DNA of 64,000 nt from Oscillatoriales cyanobacterium M59_W2019_021. GTDB taxonomy: Bacteria > Cyanobacteriota > Cyanobacteriia > Cyanobacteriales > Geitlerinemataceae. A program made the translations under genes and the position numbers. Each line of letters opens with the position of its first letter. Position 1 is the first letter of the stretch. The notes beneath the pieces are model-generated. The model was not told the DNA's origin and did not search any database. It saw nothing but the letters and a program-made list of their open reading frames with translations. Below, piece by piece: positions 44,075 to 54,066 of this stretch. Location of the stretch: the NCBI GenBank assembly GCA_015295945.1, contig DVED01000049.1, positions 38,787 to 102,786 on the forward strand. The letters are read 5' to 3'.

Positions 44075-45133
44075 ATGGGTAATGTGGAGCGCATCCCCGT
44101 CGGGATCGTCGGTGCTTCCGGGTATGGAGGAGTGCAATTGGTTCGGCTGCTCCTGGAGCATCCCCAAGTCGAACTGGTGTATTTGGGCGGCGAAGGTAGT
44201 GCGGGGAAAGCTTTCGGAGAATTGTATCCCCACTTGGAACATCGGGTGAAGCTGACGGTAGAAGGGGTGGATGCCGAGGCGATCGCCGATCGCTGTCAGG
44301 TGGTGTTTCTCTCGTTGCCCAACGGGTTGGCGTGGAAAATGGCGCCGACATTATTAGCCAAAGGGTGCAACGTGCTGGATTTGTCTGCCGACTATCGGTT
44401 TTTCAACCTCGACACCTATCAAACCTGGTACGGGGGAGATCGCACCGATGGTGAAACAGCCGCTACCGCCGTCTACGGCTTACCGGAACTCTACCGCGAT
44501 CGCATTAAAGACGCCCAATTGGTCGGTTGCCCCGGTTGTTACCCCACCGCCAGCCTCCTCGCCATTGCCCCTTTACTCAAACAAGGCTTGATCGTCCCGG
44601 ATACCCTGGTCATCGACGCCAAATCCGGCACGTCTGGCGGCGGACGACAGGCAAAAACCAACTTACTCCTCGCCGAAGCCGATAACTCCCTAGCTGCCTA
44701 CGGCGTTACCCGTCACCGCCACACCCCGGAAATCGAGCAGATTTGCAGCGATCTCGCCGGACAAGACGTGATGGTGCAGTTTACCCCCCACCTGATCCCG
44801 ATGGTTCGGGGCATCCTCTCCACGGTTTACGCCACCCTGCGAGATCCGGGTCTCGTTCGCGAGGATTTATATACCATTTATTCCGCTTTCTACCGATCAT
44901 TCCCGTGGGTTAAGGTACTGCCCGTCGGCATCTACCCGCAAACCAAATGGGCGTGCGGTACGAATCTGAACTATCTCAGCATCGAAGTCGATCCGCGTAC
45001 GAATCGCGTTATCGTCATGTCGGCGATCGACAACCTGCTCAAAGGTCAAGCCGGTCAAGCTTTACAGTGCATGAATTTGATGTGCGGTTTGGAGGAAACT
45101 TTGGGCTTGCCTCAATTGAGTTTTTATCCGTAA
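44075..45133 (+). CDS. argC: N-acetyl-gamma-glutamyl-phosphate reductase
   Basis: 352 residues, full length. It reduces N-acetylglutamyl-5-phosphate with NADPH in arginine synthesis. The Rossmann opening [18 protein letters not shown] and the active-site GCPGCYPT (catalytic Cys155) are intact, as is the C-terminal [15 protein letters not shown]. The start ATG follows a TAAAGAAT leader with no strong ribosome site. No other arg gene is near. Confidence 0.97.
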   Translation: MGNVERIPVGIVGASGYGGVQLVRLLLEHPQVELVYLGGEGSAGKAFGELYPHLEHRVKLTVEGVDAEAIADRCQVVFLSLPNGLAWKMAPTLLAKGCNVLDLSADYRFFNLDTYQTWYGGDRTDGETAATAVYGLPELYRDRIKDAQLVGCPGCYPTASLLAIAPLLKQGLIVPDTLVIDAKSGTSGGGRQAKTNLLLAEADNSLAAYGVTRHRHTPEIEQICSDLAGQDVMVQFTPHLIPMVRGILSTVYATLRDPGLVREDLYTIYSAFYRSFPWVKVLPVGIYPQTKWACGTNLNYLSIEVDPRTNRVIVMSAIDNLLKGQAGQALQCMNLMCGLEETLGLPQLSFYP

Positions 45134-45547
45134 ATTTGGGGTTTGGGGTTTGGGGTTAATGGTTAGTTACTTCTCTCCCCCTGCTTTCTTCCTCCTGCAA
45201 CTCCTGCAACTTCTGAACCCCTCGAAGGCTGTGAATCGTCGATCGGCTGTGAGTGTTCTTACACAAATCGTCGGTGTGTATTGGGTTTTCTGTACATTGA
45301 AAAACATTACACCTTCGGCAGGTTTAGCTGAGACTTTCCCATCGCTAACAGCTATAGAACTACGCATTCATAAGGTTAGGACATGACGGCTGGGCGAAGC
45401 ATTTGTATAAACTTTGTCGTCTCAAGGACAAAAGGGTCGGGCAAATGCTTCTCCCCTACAACAGTCCTCATATATTTGCGTAGTGCTATAACAGCTAACG
45501 GCTAACGGCTACACCCACAACCGAAGCTTCGATTTAGGAGACCGTTC
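45134..45547. other. intergenic region with a nested fold-back element
   Basis: It starts with GGGTTTG heptamers (45135-45156). TATAGAACTACGCA (45353-45366) faces TGCGTAGTGCTATA (45477-45490), and within this pair GGGCGAAGCATTTG (45392-45405) faces CAAATGCTTCTCCCC (45442-45456). The inner element recurs at 61318-61384. GCTAACG repeats follow at 45491-45511. No gene is seen. Confidence 0.65.
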
Positions 45548-45856
45548 GTGAAAGCTTTGTTTTTCCAATCCTGGTTTGAGAAATGGAGTCCCCTCGCTCG
45601 TCGGGGGAAATCCGATCCCGTAATGCCGCATTGGCAATCGATCGAACTGTTTCCCCAACCGGAAATCGGGATTGTGGAAATGACTATTTCTGGCAATCGC
45701 CCCGGTCGCGTGAAATACCAAAGCACGTATTGGCCCGCTCGCTTTCTCAATCCCAGTTGCGATCCCCAGGGCAAAATGACCTTCAAACCCAATGAAAAGG
45801 TAATGGTGGTGGGGAGAAAAGGCATTACCTTATTAGTTACTCCGATCGCCCCATGA
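45548..45856 (+). CDS. small OB-fold protein resembling the NfeD C-terminal domain
   Basis: 102 residues from a GTG start with AGGAG 8 bases upstream. The second half (GRVKYQSTYWPARFLNP, then FKPNEKVMVVGRKGITLLVTP) aligns with the C-terminal soluble domain of the NfeD protein at 48637 (GRVIFEGNSWQARCDSN, QKVLVIGREGNTLIVIP). It has no membrane helix. Its stop overlaps the coaE start by 4 bases (ATGA), so the two are translationally coupled. Function unknown. Confidence 0.78.
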   Translation: MKALFFQSWFEKWSPLARRGKSDPVMPHWQSIELFPQPEIGIVEMTISGNRPGRVKYQSTYWPARFLNPSCDPQGKMTFKPNEKVMVVGRKGITLLVTPIAP

Positions 45857-46464
45857 CCCGCATTATTGGCTTAACTGGCGGCATTGCCACCGGAAAATCG
45901 ACGATCGCCCATCATTTAAGTGCTGCCTATCACTGTCCCGTCTTCGATGCCGACTCGTACTCGCGTGCAGCCGTCGCCCCCGGTTCGGAGATTCTCGATC
46001 GCATTTTCCAACGGTATGGAGACGAAATCCGGCTTGCCGACGGCAACCTCAACCGTCGGGCTTTAGGAGCGATCGTCTTCGCCAATCCCGACGAACGGCA
46101 GTGGTTAGAGGCTCAAATTCATCCCTACGTTCGCCAGCAATTCGTAGAGGCGATACTCCACAGGAGTCGCTGTGCGAGGGCCAGTCATCAAGATTCCCAA
46201 CGACCGATCATTTTGGTTATCCCGTTACTCTTTGAAGCTGGAATGGAGGATCTCGTCAGCGAGATTTGGGTGGTATACTGTACCGCTAGCCAGCAGATCG
46301 AGCGGTTGATTCAACGAGATCGCCTAACCCCAGAACAAGCTCAACTGCGAATTGATGCCCAGATGCCCCTCGAAGTTAAATGCGATCAAGCCGATCTTAT
46401 TTTGGACAATTCTTCCACCCCCAACATCTGGATGCAACAAATTCACGATGCGTTACATAGTTAG
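45853..46464 (+). CDS. coaE: dephospho-CoA kinase
   Basis: 203 residues. It phosphorylates dephospho-CoA at the 3' position in the last step of CoA synthesis. The P-loop LTGGIATGKST is at about 7-17, and IPLLFEAGMEDLVSEIWVV and RIDAQMPLEVKCDQAD are typical. About eleven residues (AILHRSRCARAS, near 101-112) are encoded by a REP-like hairpin (46149-46180) and look like an insertion relative to the usual family, in a surface loop before the conserved VIPLLFEA strand. The frame is kept. It is coupled to the upstream NfeD-like gene. Confidence 0.94.
   Translation: MTRIIGLTGGIATGKSTIAHHLSAAYHCPVFDADSYSRAAVAPGSEILDRIFQRYGDEIRLADGNLNRRALGAIVFANPDERQWLEAQIHPYVRQQFVEAILHRSRCARASHQDSQRPIILVIPLLFEAGMEDLVSEIWVVYCTASQQIERLIQRDRLTPEQAQLRIDAQMPLEVKCDQADLILDNSSTPNIWMQQIHDALHS
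46149..46180. repeat. REP-like hairpin inside coaE
   Basis: GGCGATACTCC-aca-GGAGTCGC, then GTGCGAGGG, matches the repeat at 19282-19303. It lies wholly within the coaE frame and is translated. Confidence 0.75.
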
Positions 46465-46466
46465 AA

Positions 46467-46520
46467 GTAGGGTGTGTTGAGGCACGAAACGCACCATTAC
46501 CCATTACCCATTACCCATTC
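46467..46520. repeat. GGTGCG-type palindrome followed by CCCATTA heptamers
   Basis: GTAGGGTGTGTTGAGG...AACGCACC (46467-46495) is followed by three CCCATTA heptamers, ending just before deoC. Confidence 0.85.
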
Positions 46521-46525
46521 ATAAA

Positions 46526-47224
46526 ATGGACATCGATATTGCCCCTTACCTCGATCATTCCTTACTCGCACCCATTGCCACAGAAAAGCACGTCGAACAA
46601 TGGTGTGCCGAAGCCGATCGATTTGGGTTTGCCTCCGTTTGTATTTCTCCGTGTTATGTGCGTTTAGCAGCAGAATTACTGCACAAAAAATCGCCTAAAG
46701 TGTGTACGGTTATCGGTTTTCCCATGGGGGCAACCACCTCCGCCGTCAAGCTCTACGAAGCACGAGAAGCGGTGGAAAATGGGGCGACAGAATTGGATGT
46801 GGTTATCAATCTTGCTTGGTTGAAAATGGGAAACACCGAGGCGTTGCATCGGGAAATTGCCGAGATTTGCGAAGAAACGAACGTGACAGTTAAAGCCATT
46901 TTAGAAACCAATTTGCTGATGCCAGAAGAGAAGCGAATTGCTACGGATGTTTGTTTGGATGCGGGGGTGCGATTCCTCAAAACCTGTACGGGTTGGAATG
47001 GCGGTGCAACGGTAGAAGATGTTAAATTACTCAAAGAACTGACGAAGGGACGGGTGGGAATTAAAGCCTCGGGAGGAATTCGCACTTATGAAGGGGCGAT
47101 CAAGTTAATTTTAGCCGGAGCTACTCGTTTGGGAACGTCTTACAGTATGGAATTGCTGCGACAGCGCGATCGATCCGCAGAGGAAGCAAAATCCGATCGT
47201 GCAGAACCTACAAGTGAAGTCTGA
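46526..47224 (+). CDS. deoC: deoxyribose-phosphate aldolase
   Basis: 232 residues, TIM-barrel class I aldolase. It cleaves 2-deoxyribose-5-phosphate to glyceraldehyde-3-phosphate and acetaldehyde. The Schiff-base Lys152 (RFLKTCTG), the second Lys180 (VGIKASGG) and Asp91 (ELDVVIN) are all present. No other nucleoside catabolism gene is beside it. A C-terminal tail of about 20 residues ([20 protein letters not shown]) is disordered. The leader is filled by repeats. Confidence 0.96.
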   Translation: MDIDIAPYLDHSLLAPIATEKHVEQWCAEADRFGFASVCISPCYVRLAAELLHKKSPKVCTVIGFPMGATTSAVKLYEAREAVENGATELDVVINLAWLKMGNTEALHREIAEICEETNVTVKAILETNLLMPEEKRIATDVCLDAGVRFLKTCTGWNGGATVEDVKLLKELTKGRVGIKASGGIRTYEGAIKLILAGATRLGTSYSMELLRQRDRSAEEAKSDRAEPTSEV

Positions 47225-47272
47225 TATTTTGCTTTTTTCATTCACCTAATTTCAGAAAAAGTCGATCAGGCG

Positions 47273-48130
47273 ATGAATCTTCCAGAAACAACTCCTAACA
47301 CCGATACTTTGCGCCAGATGTATCTGGATTTGTTGAAGAGATCGCTCCTCAACTTAATTTATTTTGACAACGAACTTAGGCTAATTTATTTACAACAAGT
47401 CATCAAAAATAAACAGCCGATCGATCCCGGTATTCTCCGAGATATTCGCTATCGAACTCAAAATTACGCAGACTTGCTCTCCCTGCGAACCGCCGGCAGA
47501 AATTTTAGCGGTCAAATCCCCCAATTTTCTCACTCTCTCATCGGTCTGCCTCGGATGGAGAATATCCAACACTGTGCCGAAATTATTTTTAAAGAAAAGA
47601 TTCCCGGAGATTTTATGGAAACGGGGGTTTGGCAAGGGGGTGCAACGATTTTTATGCGAGCGTTACTAAAGGTTTATGGAGAAGATATCGATCGTTGTGT
47701 TTGGGCAGCCGATTCTTTTGAAGGTTTGCCCAAACCTCAAGTTCCTCAAGATGAAACCTACGATTTATCTGCTTCAAAGTTTCCATTTTTAGCGATCGGG
47801 TTGGAAGCCGTTCGCGATAATTTTCGCACCTATAACTTACTTGACGATTGCGTTAAGTTTCTCAAAGGTTGGTTTGAAGAGACATTACCCAATGCTCCGA
47901 TCAAACGATTAGCACTATTACGACTCGATGGCGATTTATACAAATCCACTTTAGATGCTCTCAATCCTTTATACGATAAAGTTTCGCCAGGAGGATTTAT
48001 CATTATCGATGATTATTACGCTTTTGAACCCTGCAAGCAAGCGGTTGACGAGTTTCGTGCCAGCCGCAATATTATCGAACCAATGACTGAAATTGATTGG
48101 ACGGGTGTTTTTTGGCGGAAAAGTTATTAG
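47273..48130 (+). CDS. TylF/macrocin O-methyltransferase family protein
   Basis: 285 residues. The SAM-binding region (DFMETGVWQGGATIFMRALL, ADSFEGLPKPQ) and the metal-binding segment (LRLDGDLYKSTLDALNPLYDKVSPGGFIIIDDY) match the TylF family, which methylates sugar hydroxyls. No biosynthetic cluster surrounds it; the substrate may be a surface-polysaccharide sugar or a small metabolite. The first 80 residues form a helical N-terminal part. It follows deoC by 48 bases. Confidence 0.88.
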   Translation: MNLPETTPNTDTLRQMYLDLLKRSLLNLIYFDNELRLIYLQQVIKNKQPIDPGILRDIRYRTQNYADLLSLRTAGRNFSGQIPQFSHSLIGLPRMENIQHCAEIIFKEKIPGDFMETGVWQGGATIFMRALLKVYGEDIDRCVWAADSFEGLPKPQVPQDETYDLSASKFPFLAIGLEAVRDNFRTYNLLDDCVKFLKGWFEETLPNAPIKRLALLRLDGDLYKSTLDALNPLYDKVSPGGFIIIDDYYAFEPCKQAVDEFRASRNIIEPMTEIDWTGVFWRKSY

Positions 48131-48636
48131 TTATTAATAAAGGATTGGCTAAATAGCGAAAATTTTGAACTTAAAGCATAGATTAAACTTTGGTCGTAAC
48201 GTTGCCAGGTGCGTCGATCGTTACCGAATCCGCCCGATTGCCCTAAATTTGTCGCTTTGAAAAGAATCGTCTACAATAGAAGGCAAAATTGGAGAAGTCT
48301 CGGAGAAAGGCAATTGCGTTTTTTTTACAAAAATTTACATTGAGAGCGCGATGGTCATTCCGCAATAAACTTGCAGCAAGCACCCTAAATCTGGATCATA
48401 CCCACCAATCTCGAGCGGCATTCCATCTTGCCAAATATTAAGATCGATAAACACCGATAAAATTTTTCTCCAAGTTCAAAGTCAGATTCGCGATTTAAAG
48501 TTTACAGCCAATTTAAACTTGAAAAACTAAAACTTCAAGCACCTGAATTTTTATTCACTTTTCCATCACACGGCTCGATCTTTCTCTCGATCGACCGATA
48601 TTTCCCGATCCGGATACTCTCATTCCGCTTGTGTCA
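48131..48636. other. 506-base gap without a supported gene
   Basis: AT-rich sequence. An 8-base palindrome GCAATTGC followed by GTTTTTTTT (48309-48325) could be a weak terminator, but its stem is too short to be sure. TACAATAG near 48270 resembles a -10 box. No ORF with a ribosome site or family feature was found. The last part should hold the nfeD promoter. Confidence 0.5.
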
Positions 48637-49086
48637 ATGTTCGTCCTATCAGCTACCTCTTTTCTAGATCAAATGAATCCCACATTCCTCTGGTTAATAG
48701 CCGGAGCCATTTTGTGTTTCTTAGAGCTTGTCACGCCCACGGCATTTGTTGAAATGGCAATGGGAATTAGCGCATTTATCGTTGCCCTTCTGTCCGTTGC
48801 ACTTCCCTATTTTGGGTTGCAAGTTCTGCTGTGGATGGTCTTATCTTTGCTACTGGTCTTTCTGACTCGGCGATTGCTTCCAAAGCGATCGCATTACACC
48901 CTACGAGATGCCACCGAAGCACGAACGCTGACTGAAATTGCCCCCGGACAAACCGGACGAGTGATTTTTGAAGGCAACTCTTGGCAAGCACGATGTGATA
49001 GCAATATCCTGATTTTTCCCGATCAAAAAGTGTTAGTTATCGGTCGAGAAGGCAATACATTAATTGTCATCCCAGAGCAAATCTAA
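48637..49086 (+). CDS. NfeD family membrane protein
   Basis: 149 residues from the ATG at 48637; a GTG six bases upstream is also in frame. Two to three helices (FLWLIAGAILCFLELVTPTAF, ISAFIVALLSVALPYFGLQVLLWMVLSLLLVFL, in part) are followed by an OB-fold domain (GQTGRVIFEGNSWQARC, QKVLVIGREGNTLIVIP). NfeD proteins act with SPFH proteins in membrane organisation and quality control. The SPFH gene follows 89 bases downstream in the same direction. Confidence 0.92.
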   Translation: MFVLSATSFLDQMNPTFLWLIAGAILCFLELVTPTAFVEMAMGISAFIVALLSVALPYFGLQVLLWMVLSLLLVFLTRRLLPKRSHYTLRDATEARTLTEIAPGQTGRVIFEGNSWQARCDSNILIFPDQKVLVIGREGNTLIVIPEQI

Positions 49087-49175
49087 TTTAGCCCTTTCGA
49101 GATATTTATCTAACGTTCGCTCGGCGTGCCACAAAGGTCAATCTTCCGATTCTAAAACAATTTAGGAGAGTTTTC

Positions 49176-50162
49176 ATGCAACCCTTAGTTTGGATTTTAA
49201 TTCTTATTTTTGGCGGATCCAGCCTCGCCGGCTCGGTCAAAGTCATCAACCAAGGAAATGAAGCATTAGTTGAAAAATTAGGAAAGTATAGCGGGAGAAA
49301 ACTAGAACCGGGTTTAAATTTTATCTTTCCATTTCTCGATCGGGTCGTCTATCAAGAAACCATTCGGGAAAAAGTTCTAGACATTCCCCCCCAAGCCTGC
49401 ATCACTCGCGATAACGTCACCATTACCGTCGATGCCGTGGTGTACTGGCGGATTATGGATATGGAAAAAGCCTATTACAAAGTCGAAAATTTGCGGCAAG
49501 CCATGCAAAATTTAGTGCTGACCCAAATTCGATCAGAAATGGGACAACTCGAACTCGACCAAACGTTTACCGCCCGAACGGAAGTAAACGAAACTTTATT
49601 GCGGGAATTGGACATTGCCACCGACCCCTGGGGGGTGAAAGTCACGCGGGTAGAACTCCGAGACATCATGCCGTCGAAAGCCGTCCAAGACTCCATGGAG
49701 TTGCAAATGTCGGCAGAACGGCGCAAGCGGGCAGCAATTCTCACCTCGGAAGGGGAACGGGAGTCGGCAGTCAATACCGCCCGAGGTCAAGCCGAAGCTC
49801 AAGTTTTGCAAGCCGAATCCAGCCAGAAAGCCGCAATTTTAAAAGCGCAAGCCGAACAAAAAGCGATCGTCCTCAAAGCCGAAGCCGAACGCCAACAACA
49901 GGTTCTCAAAGCGCAAGCCACTGCCGAAGCATTACAAATTATCACCAAAACGTTGAAGGCAAATCCCAAAACCTCCGAAGCGTTGCAATTTCTCCTGGCG
50001 CAACAGTATATGACCATGGGTTTGGAAATCGGGACCAGCGAGAGTGCCAAGGTGATGTTTATGGACCCGCGCACGATTCCGGCAACTTTGGAAGGAATGC
50101 GGGCGATCGTTTCCGAAAAATCGTCGGCGGAAGGGTTAGAACCCAGCGACTTTGAGGTGTAA
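49176..50162 (+). CDS. SPFH/band-7 protein (paraslipin/QmcA type)
   Basis: 328 residues. A short N-terminal hydrophobic segment ([18 protein letters not shown]) anchors the protein. The band-7 domain follows ([53 protein letters not shown]), then a long helical stretch rich in Ala, Gln, Glu and Lys ([21 protein letters not shown]) that forms the oligomerisation coil. These proteins form ring-like assemblies on membranes. It pairs with the upstream nfeD gene, as usual. AGGAG lies 7 bases before the ATG. Confidence 0.94.
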   Translation: MQPLVWILILIFGGSSLAGSVKVINQGNEALVEKLGKYSGRKLEPGLNFIFPFLDRVVYQETIREKVLDIPPQACITRDNVTITVDAVVYWRIMDMEKAYYKVENLRQAMQNLVLTQIRSEMGQLELDQTFTARTEVNETLLRELDIATDPWGVKVTRVELRDIMPSKAVQDSMELQMSAERRKRAAILTSEGERESAVNTARGQAEAQVLQAESSQKAAILKAQAEQKAIVLKAEAERQQQVLKAQATAEALQIITKTLKANPKTSEALQFLLAQQYMTMGLEIGTSESAKVMFMDPRTIPATLEGMRAIVSEKSSAEGLEPSDFEV

Positions 50163-50242
50163 TCTCCCGGCAAGATTCCGAATCCAAAAATCCAAGGCAA
50201 ACTCACTCTCATTTCTCTCTTTTTGGGTAAAGAGTATCGATC

Positions 50243-50911
50243 TTACGCCGAAAATTGAGTCATGAGAGTTGCCATAATTTGGCTGTCGTCTTGTTTTTTT
50301 CTAGATTCTAAAGCGGTTTCCAGGGTTGCAATTTCTAGTCCCGGTAATACGTTAGAAGTTTCAATGCGCTGGCTTCCCCGATCGACAATTTGAAAGGCAA
50401 AAATGCGGGCATTTTCGACATCAACTACCCAATATTCTCGAATTCCAAGTTCCTCGTACAACAGCCGTTTGATGCCGAGATCGTCGTTGAGAGAAGTGGC
50501 GGCAACTTCGATCGCTAAATCGGGTGCGGGGTAAAGATCGAGATTGACGATCGTATTTCCTTGGGGAACCGATCGCGCTTTTTCAGCGACGTAATACGAC
50601 GCATCGGGTTGGGCTTCTTTACAGCCGGGTTTGCGATAACTGGCATTAATCAAACCGCGAAATGCGATCGAGTTTAACGTGCAGTACAAAACAATGGCTG
50701 CGTGAAGAATCCCGTTATCTGCTGCGTGGTCTGGTCCAACTCCCATCGTTTCGATCCGCATTTGCCGATCGTAATAATAGCAGGTTTTCTTTTCGCTAGC
50801 GGGGTCGTCGGAAATGGCAACAAATTCTTCCCAAGTGGCGTTGACCCAAGTGTTCTCTTGGCTATCTTGAAGTGTTGTTGCTATTGGCGGATGAGTTTCG
50901 GCGAGAGTCAT
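50243..50911 (-). CDS. Uma2 family (DUF820) putative nuclease
   Basis: 222 residues from the ATG at 50911; the longer frame upstream is probably untranslated. The PD-(D/E)xK pattern is visible as QPDASYYV, then PDLAIEVAATSLNDDL and GIKRLLYEELGIREYWVVD. The Uma2 family is greatly expanded in cyanobacteria; activity and role are not established. The N-terminus (WVNATWEEFVAISDDP) matches the usual family entry. It is convergent with the SPFH gene. Confidence 0.88.
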   Translation of the reverse strand: MTLAETHPPIATTLQDSQENTWVNATWEEFVAISDDPASEKKTCYYYDRQMRIETMGVGPDHAADNGILHAAIVLYCTLNSIAFRGLINASYRKPGCKEAQPDASYYVAEKARSVPQGNTIVNLDLYPAPDLAIEVAATSLNDDLGIKRLLYEELGIREYWVVDVENARIFAFQIVDRGSQRIETSNVLPGLEIATLETALESRKKQDDSQIMATLMTQFSA

Positions 50912-51176
50912 AGTCTCAATCTGGAATGCTGAGATCGATCGTAGCGCAACCTTAACTTTCGACAAACTGCCCGCTTACACTCGGACGTATCCTTTTTCCT
51001 TCTGACTTTCTAAAAACCGCAATTGGAAACGCACTCAAGATGAAAAAAAGCTTGGCCCTTGCGGCAAACCCACGAGATCGACTCGATCGCCCCAATCTTA
51101 ATAAAAAGATACAGAAAAGCCCCATTCTGAGCTACGCTTAGATTTGTGTAAATTCATACCGTTCTAGGAGGTTCGC

Positions 51177-51626
51177 TTGGAAAGAACGTTTTTGATGATC
51201 AAACCCGATGGCGTCCAACGGGGACTGGTGGGCGAAATCATCCGCCGCTTTGAAACCAAGGGGTTTACCTTGGTGGGGATGAAGTTTATGAGTGTCGATC
51301 GCCAACTCGCCGAACAGCACTACGAGGTTCACCAAGAACGACCGTTTTTTAAAGGTCTCGTCGAGTTTATTACCTCCAGTCCCGTCGTGGCGATGGTATG
51401 GCAAGGAGAAGGGGTGGTTGCTTCCGCCCGAAAAATTATCGGGGCAACCAACCCCCTAACCGCCGAACCCGGTACGATTCGGGGAGACTTTGGCGTAGAT
51501 GTGGGACGTAACTTAATTCACGGTTCCGACGCCCAAGAAACGGCACAGCGCGAAATTGCGCTCTGGTTTAAAGACGAAGAACTTGCCGACTGGCAGCCTT
51601 CTCTCGCGTCTTGGATTCGGGAATGA
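51177..51626 (+). CDS. ndk: nucleoside diphosphate kinase
   Basis: 149 residues, full length. It exchanges phosphate between nucleoside di- and triphosphates through the phospho-His115 in [32 protein letters not shown] at the N-terminus is typical. The start codon is TTG, with TAGGAGG 6 bases upstream, so initiation there is well supported. Convergent with terC. Confidence 0.97.
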   Translation: MERTFLMIKPDGVQRGLVGEIIRRFETKGFTLVGMKFMSVDRQLAEQHYEVHQERPFFKGLVEFITSSPVVAMVWQGEGVVASARKIIGATNPLTAEPGTIRGDFGVDVGRNLIHGSDAQETAQREIALWFKDEELADWQPSLASWIRE

Positions 51627-51652
51627 TGGCTTAGTGGGGAGATGAGGGGAGG

Positions 51653-52414
51653 TTACGAATTGGGAGTAACTTTATCCTCATCTCTAACAAGTTGGAGATC
51701 GTCGCAGACATCACCATGTTCCGATGCGATCGCCTCTGGGTTGCGCTGGGAAAACCCCCACACGAAGATCGAGAGAATTGCCACGATCGTCACCCATTGG
51801 GGCGGGACGATCGCCGGCTCGATCACCTTTAACAGCAAGCGCAATCCCACCAATCCCACGGTAATGTATCCCGCATCTTCGAGATGGGTGTACTCCTGAA
51901 TCCAGCGAATGAAGAGTCCTGCCAGAAACCGCAGGGCGATCACGCCGATGGTTCCGCCTGCCAGAATCAGTCCGATGCGATCGGGGGAGACGGCGATCGC
52001 GGTGGTAACGCTATCTAACGAAAAGGCTAAATCTGTGAAGGCAATTAGGGGAATAGCTTGCCACAAGGATTTAAAGTGCATTCCATGTTGGCGATCCTCT
52101 CCCTCTCCTTCGCCAGAGGTAAAGTATTGAAATACTAACCAGAGAAGATATAGCGCCCCTGCTAACTCGAACTGCCAGTACTGAATCACCCAAGTCGCCA
52201 TCAGAATCAGGCTAATTCGCAGGACATAGGCAATCAGCAAGCCAAAATTCAGCGCTCGACGCTGGAGTTGAGCATCGGGCAGACCTTTGGAAATAGAAGC
52301 TAGGGCGATCGCGTTATCGGCGGAGAGTACCGCCTCCAAAGCTACTAGGATCAACAGGATAAAAAACGTATCAAGCCCCAGTTGAGGGGAACCTTCCAGG
52401 AAATGGTCGATCAT
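51653..52414 (-). CDS. TerC family integral membrane protein
   Basis: 253 residues with seven or eight predicted helices. The family signature acidic residues in membrane segments are seen in LEAVLSADNAIALASISKGLP and LIAFTDLAFSLDSVTTAIAVS. TerC proteins are linked to metal handling (tellurite, manganese) and, in plastids, to thylakoid membrane protein insertion. The cytoplasmic loop near residue 105 (SGEGEGEDRQHG) is acidic. The specific substrate is unknown. Confidence 0.92.
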   Translation of the reverse strand: MIDHFLEGSPQLGLDTFFILLILVALEAVLSADNAIALASISKGLPDAQLQRRALNFGLLIAYVLRISLILMATWVIQYWQFELAGALYLLWLVFQYFTSGEGEGEDRQHGMHFKSLWQAIPLIAFTDLAFSLDSVTTAIAVSPDRIGLILAGGTIGVIALRFLAGLFIRWIQEYTHLEDAGYITVGLVGLRLLLKVIEPAIVPPQWVTIVAILSIFVWGFSQRNPEAIASEHGDVCDDLQLVRDEDKVTPNS

Positions 52415-52554
52415 TAATAGTGACAGGTCTATAGGGGTGTGTGAAAGTCGGAAATAGCGTGGGAGTTTTGCGATCCCCCGTTTTGATATGATAGCGCTTT
52501 AGCCGTATCTCCTTTTGCCTGCCAATGGGAGAAATTGAGAAAACTTCCTCAGAG

Positions 52555-53151
52555 TCAATCCTGGGGATCGAAAGTACAACGACGTCCGATCGCCCGGTGC
52601 AGTAACTGTCGGTAGTGGTGCATCTCGACGATATAAGCGCCGAACCGGGATAAATGCGGATTCATCAATTGGGCGTCGAATACTAAAAATTGACGCGATC
52701 GCAAATATTCGACCAACCTCACTAACGCCACTTTCGATCCGTCGGGAATGCGATAAAACATCGACTCACCGATAAACGCTCCCCCGATAGCGATCCCCAA
52801 CACTCCCCCTGCCAGTCGATCGCCCTGCCACGTTTCAAAGCTGTGTGCCCATCGGGCCCGATGCAGTTGGCGGTAAATTTGTTGCAATTGGGGGGAAATC
52901 CAGGTGGTGGGGCGATCGGCACAACCTTCTACCACGGCGTCGAAATTGCGGTTGATGGCAACGCTGAAGCGATTTTGATTCAAAACCCGCCGCAAGGATT
53001 TGGGATAGCGAAATCGATCGTCTAACGGCATTAACGCTCGCTCTCGGCTCATGTACCAGTCCAATGTCGATGTCCCCCCCTTTTCATCGTTTGCCATCAG
53101 GAAGTATCCTTGGGCATATCCCTGAATAATTGCGGGAAGATTGTAATCCAT
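52555..53151 (-). CDS. aat: leucyl/phenylalanyl-tRNA-protein transferase
   Basis: 198 residues, the usual short Aat of cyanobacteria. It transfers Leu or Phe from tRNA to proteins with an N-terminal basic residue, marking them for Clp degradation. Typical segments are [37 protein letters not shown] and [15 protein letters not shown], and [17 protein letters not shown] near the C-terminus. The first ATG at 53151 starts the conserved region directly. Confidence 0.95.
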   Translation of the reverse strand: MDYNLPAIIQGYAQGYFLMANDEKGGTSTLDWYMSRERALMPLDDRFRYPKSLRRVLNQNRFSVAINRNFDAVVEGCADRPTTWISPQLQQIYRQLHRARWAHSFETWQGDRLAGGVLGIAIGGAFIGESMFYRIPDGSKVALVRLVEYLRSRQFLVFDAQLMNPHLSRFGAYIVEMHHYRQLLHRAIGRRCTFDPQD

Positions 53152-53402
53152 GAACGATTGAGTTGGGGTTGGGGATTTGTTAGGGGTTAGGGGTTAGCTG
53201 CAAATCGCGGATCGCTGACATCTGATATCTATCTAACGTTTGTCTTCTCTCCCGGCTCCTTCTGTTCTTTGCCATTTTTCCCCCTTCTGTAGGCGCTCGT
53301 GAGTGCGCAGCGCTTACTTCTGCAACTCCTGTTGTCAAGAGGAATCGGCGATCGGTCGATCGCCCGTTACATTCCTCACCGTTTCCCAAGAATGTGCTAC
53401 CC

Positions 53403-53732
53403 ATGGCAGAACCGATTCCACCGATTACCCTACCTCCAGCCGAAAACGCCGATCGAGAAGGCGAGTGGTTGCAACAGTCTTTGCATCAGTGGCTCGATGA
53501 AGAGTTTATTCCAGAGCCAGTGAACGCCGAAATTGCCCAACGCGCTGCCAGCATTTACGTGCGACAGCGCATGGAAGGAGAAAACGATCTCGGGGCATTG
53601 ACGATCGCCATCGTCACGGAAATGCAGGGATTTGACTTTTCCCAAAGCTTTTTCGGCGAGTTTGCCATTGCTAACGCCGTGAGCGATCTTCTGCTCGATA
53701 GCTTGGGAATCGAGCGCTGTTGCGGACAGTAA
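53403..53732 (+). CDS. conserved cyanobacterial-type hypothetical protein
   Basis: 109 residues from the ATG at 53403 (a GTG 9 bases upstream is possible). The N-terminus is acidic and Pro-rich (AEPIPPITLPPAENADREGE). The rest is helical: WLQQSLHQWLDEEFIPEPVNAEIAQRAA and YVRQRMEGENDLGALTIAIVTEMQGFDF. No domain is recognised. It looks like a small cytoplasmic protein of the core cyanobacterial set. Function unknown. Confidence 0.78.
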   Translation: MAEPIPPITLPPAENADREGEWLQQSLHQWLDEEFIPEPVNAEIAQRAASIYVRQRMEGENDLGALTIAIVTEMQGFDFSQSFFGEFAIANAVSDLLLDSLGIERCCGQ

Positions 53733-53763
53733 TCGCACCACAGCGCGACGATGGCGAGATCGA

Positions 53764-54066
53764 CTACCAGCTTGCTTTCACCACGCCGGGGAGCAAGCCT
53801 TCGTGCGCCATTTCCCGCAGGGCATTGCGAGAGAGACCGAAGTCCCGGTAGTACGCTCTGGGTCGTCCCGTCAACCAGCAACGGTTCCGCATCCGACTGG
53901 GCGCGCTGTTGCGAGGTAATTGCTGAAGCTGGCGGTGAATTTCCATTTTCTCGAGCTGAGACGTGGCGCTCGAGAATTGCTCTTTCAGCGTTTCCCGTTT
54001 AGCTGCATATTTCTCAACCAGTTTTTTGCGCTTTTTTTCGCGCTCGATCATGCTCTTTTTAGCCAT
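53764..54066 (-). CDS. rpsN: 30S ribosomal protein S14
   Basis: 100 residues from the ATG at 54066, beginning [20 protein letters not shown]. This is the long, zinc-free form of S14 (no CxxC pairs), ending [39 protein letters not shown]. It assembles late into the head of the small subunit. It lies alone and not in the spc operon, as is usual in cyanobacteria. Confidence 0.98.
   Translation of the reverse strand: MAKKSMIEREKKRKKLVEKYAAKRETLKEQFSSATSQLEKMEIHRQLQQLPRNSAPSRMRNRCWLTGRPRAYYRDFGLSRNALREMAHEGLLPGVVKASW

Noticed and set aside
48309..48325. GCAATTGC followed by eight T as a terminator
   Set aside because: An 8-base palindrome without room for a loop cannot form a stable hairpin; kept only as a remark in the gap entry.
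51040..51141. 33-codon frame upstream of ndk beginning MKKSLALAANP
   Set aside because: No ribosome site, no resemblance to a known small protein, and it ends inside the ndk leader. Too short to support by eye.
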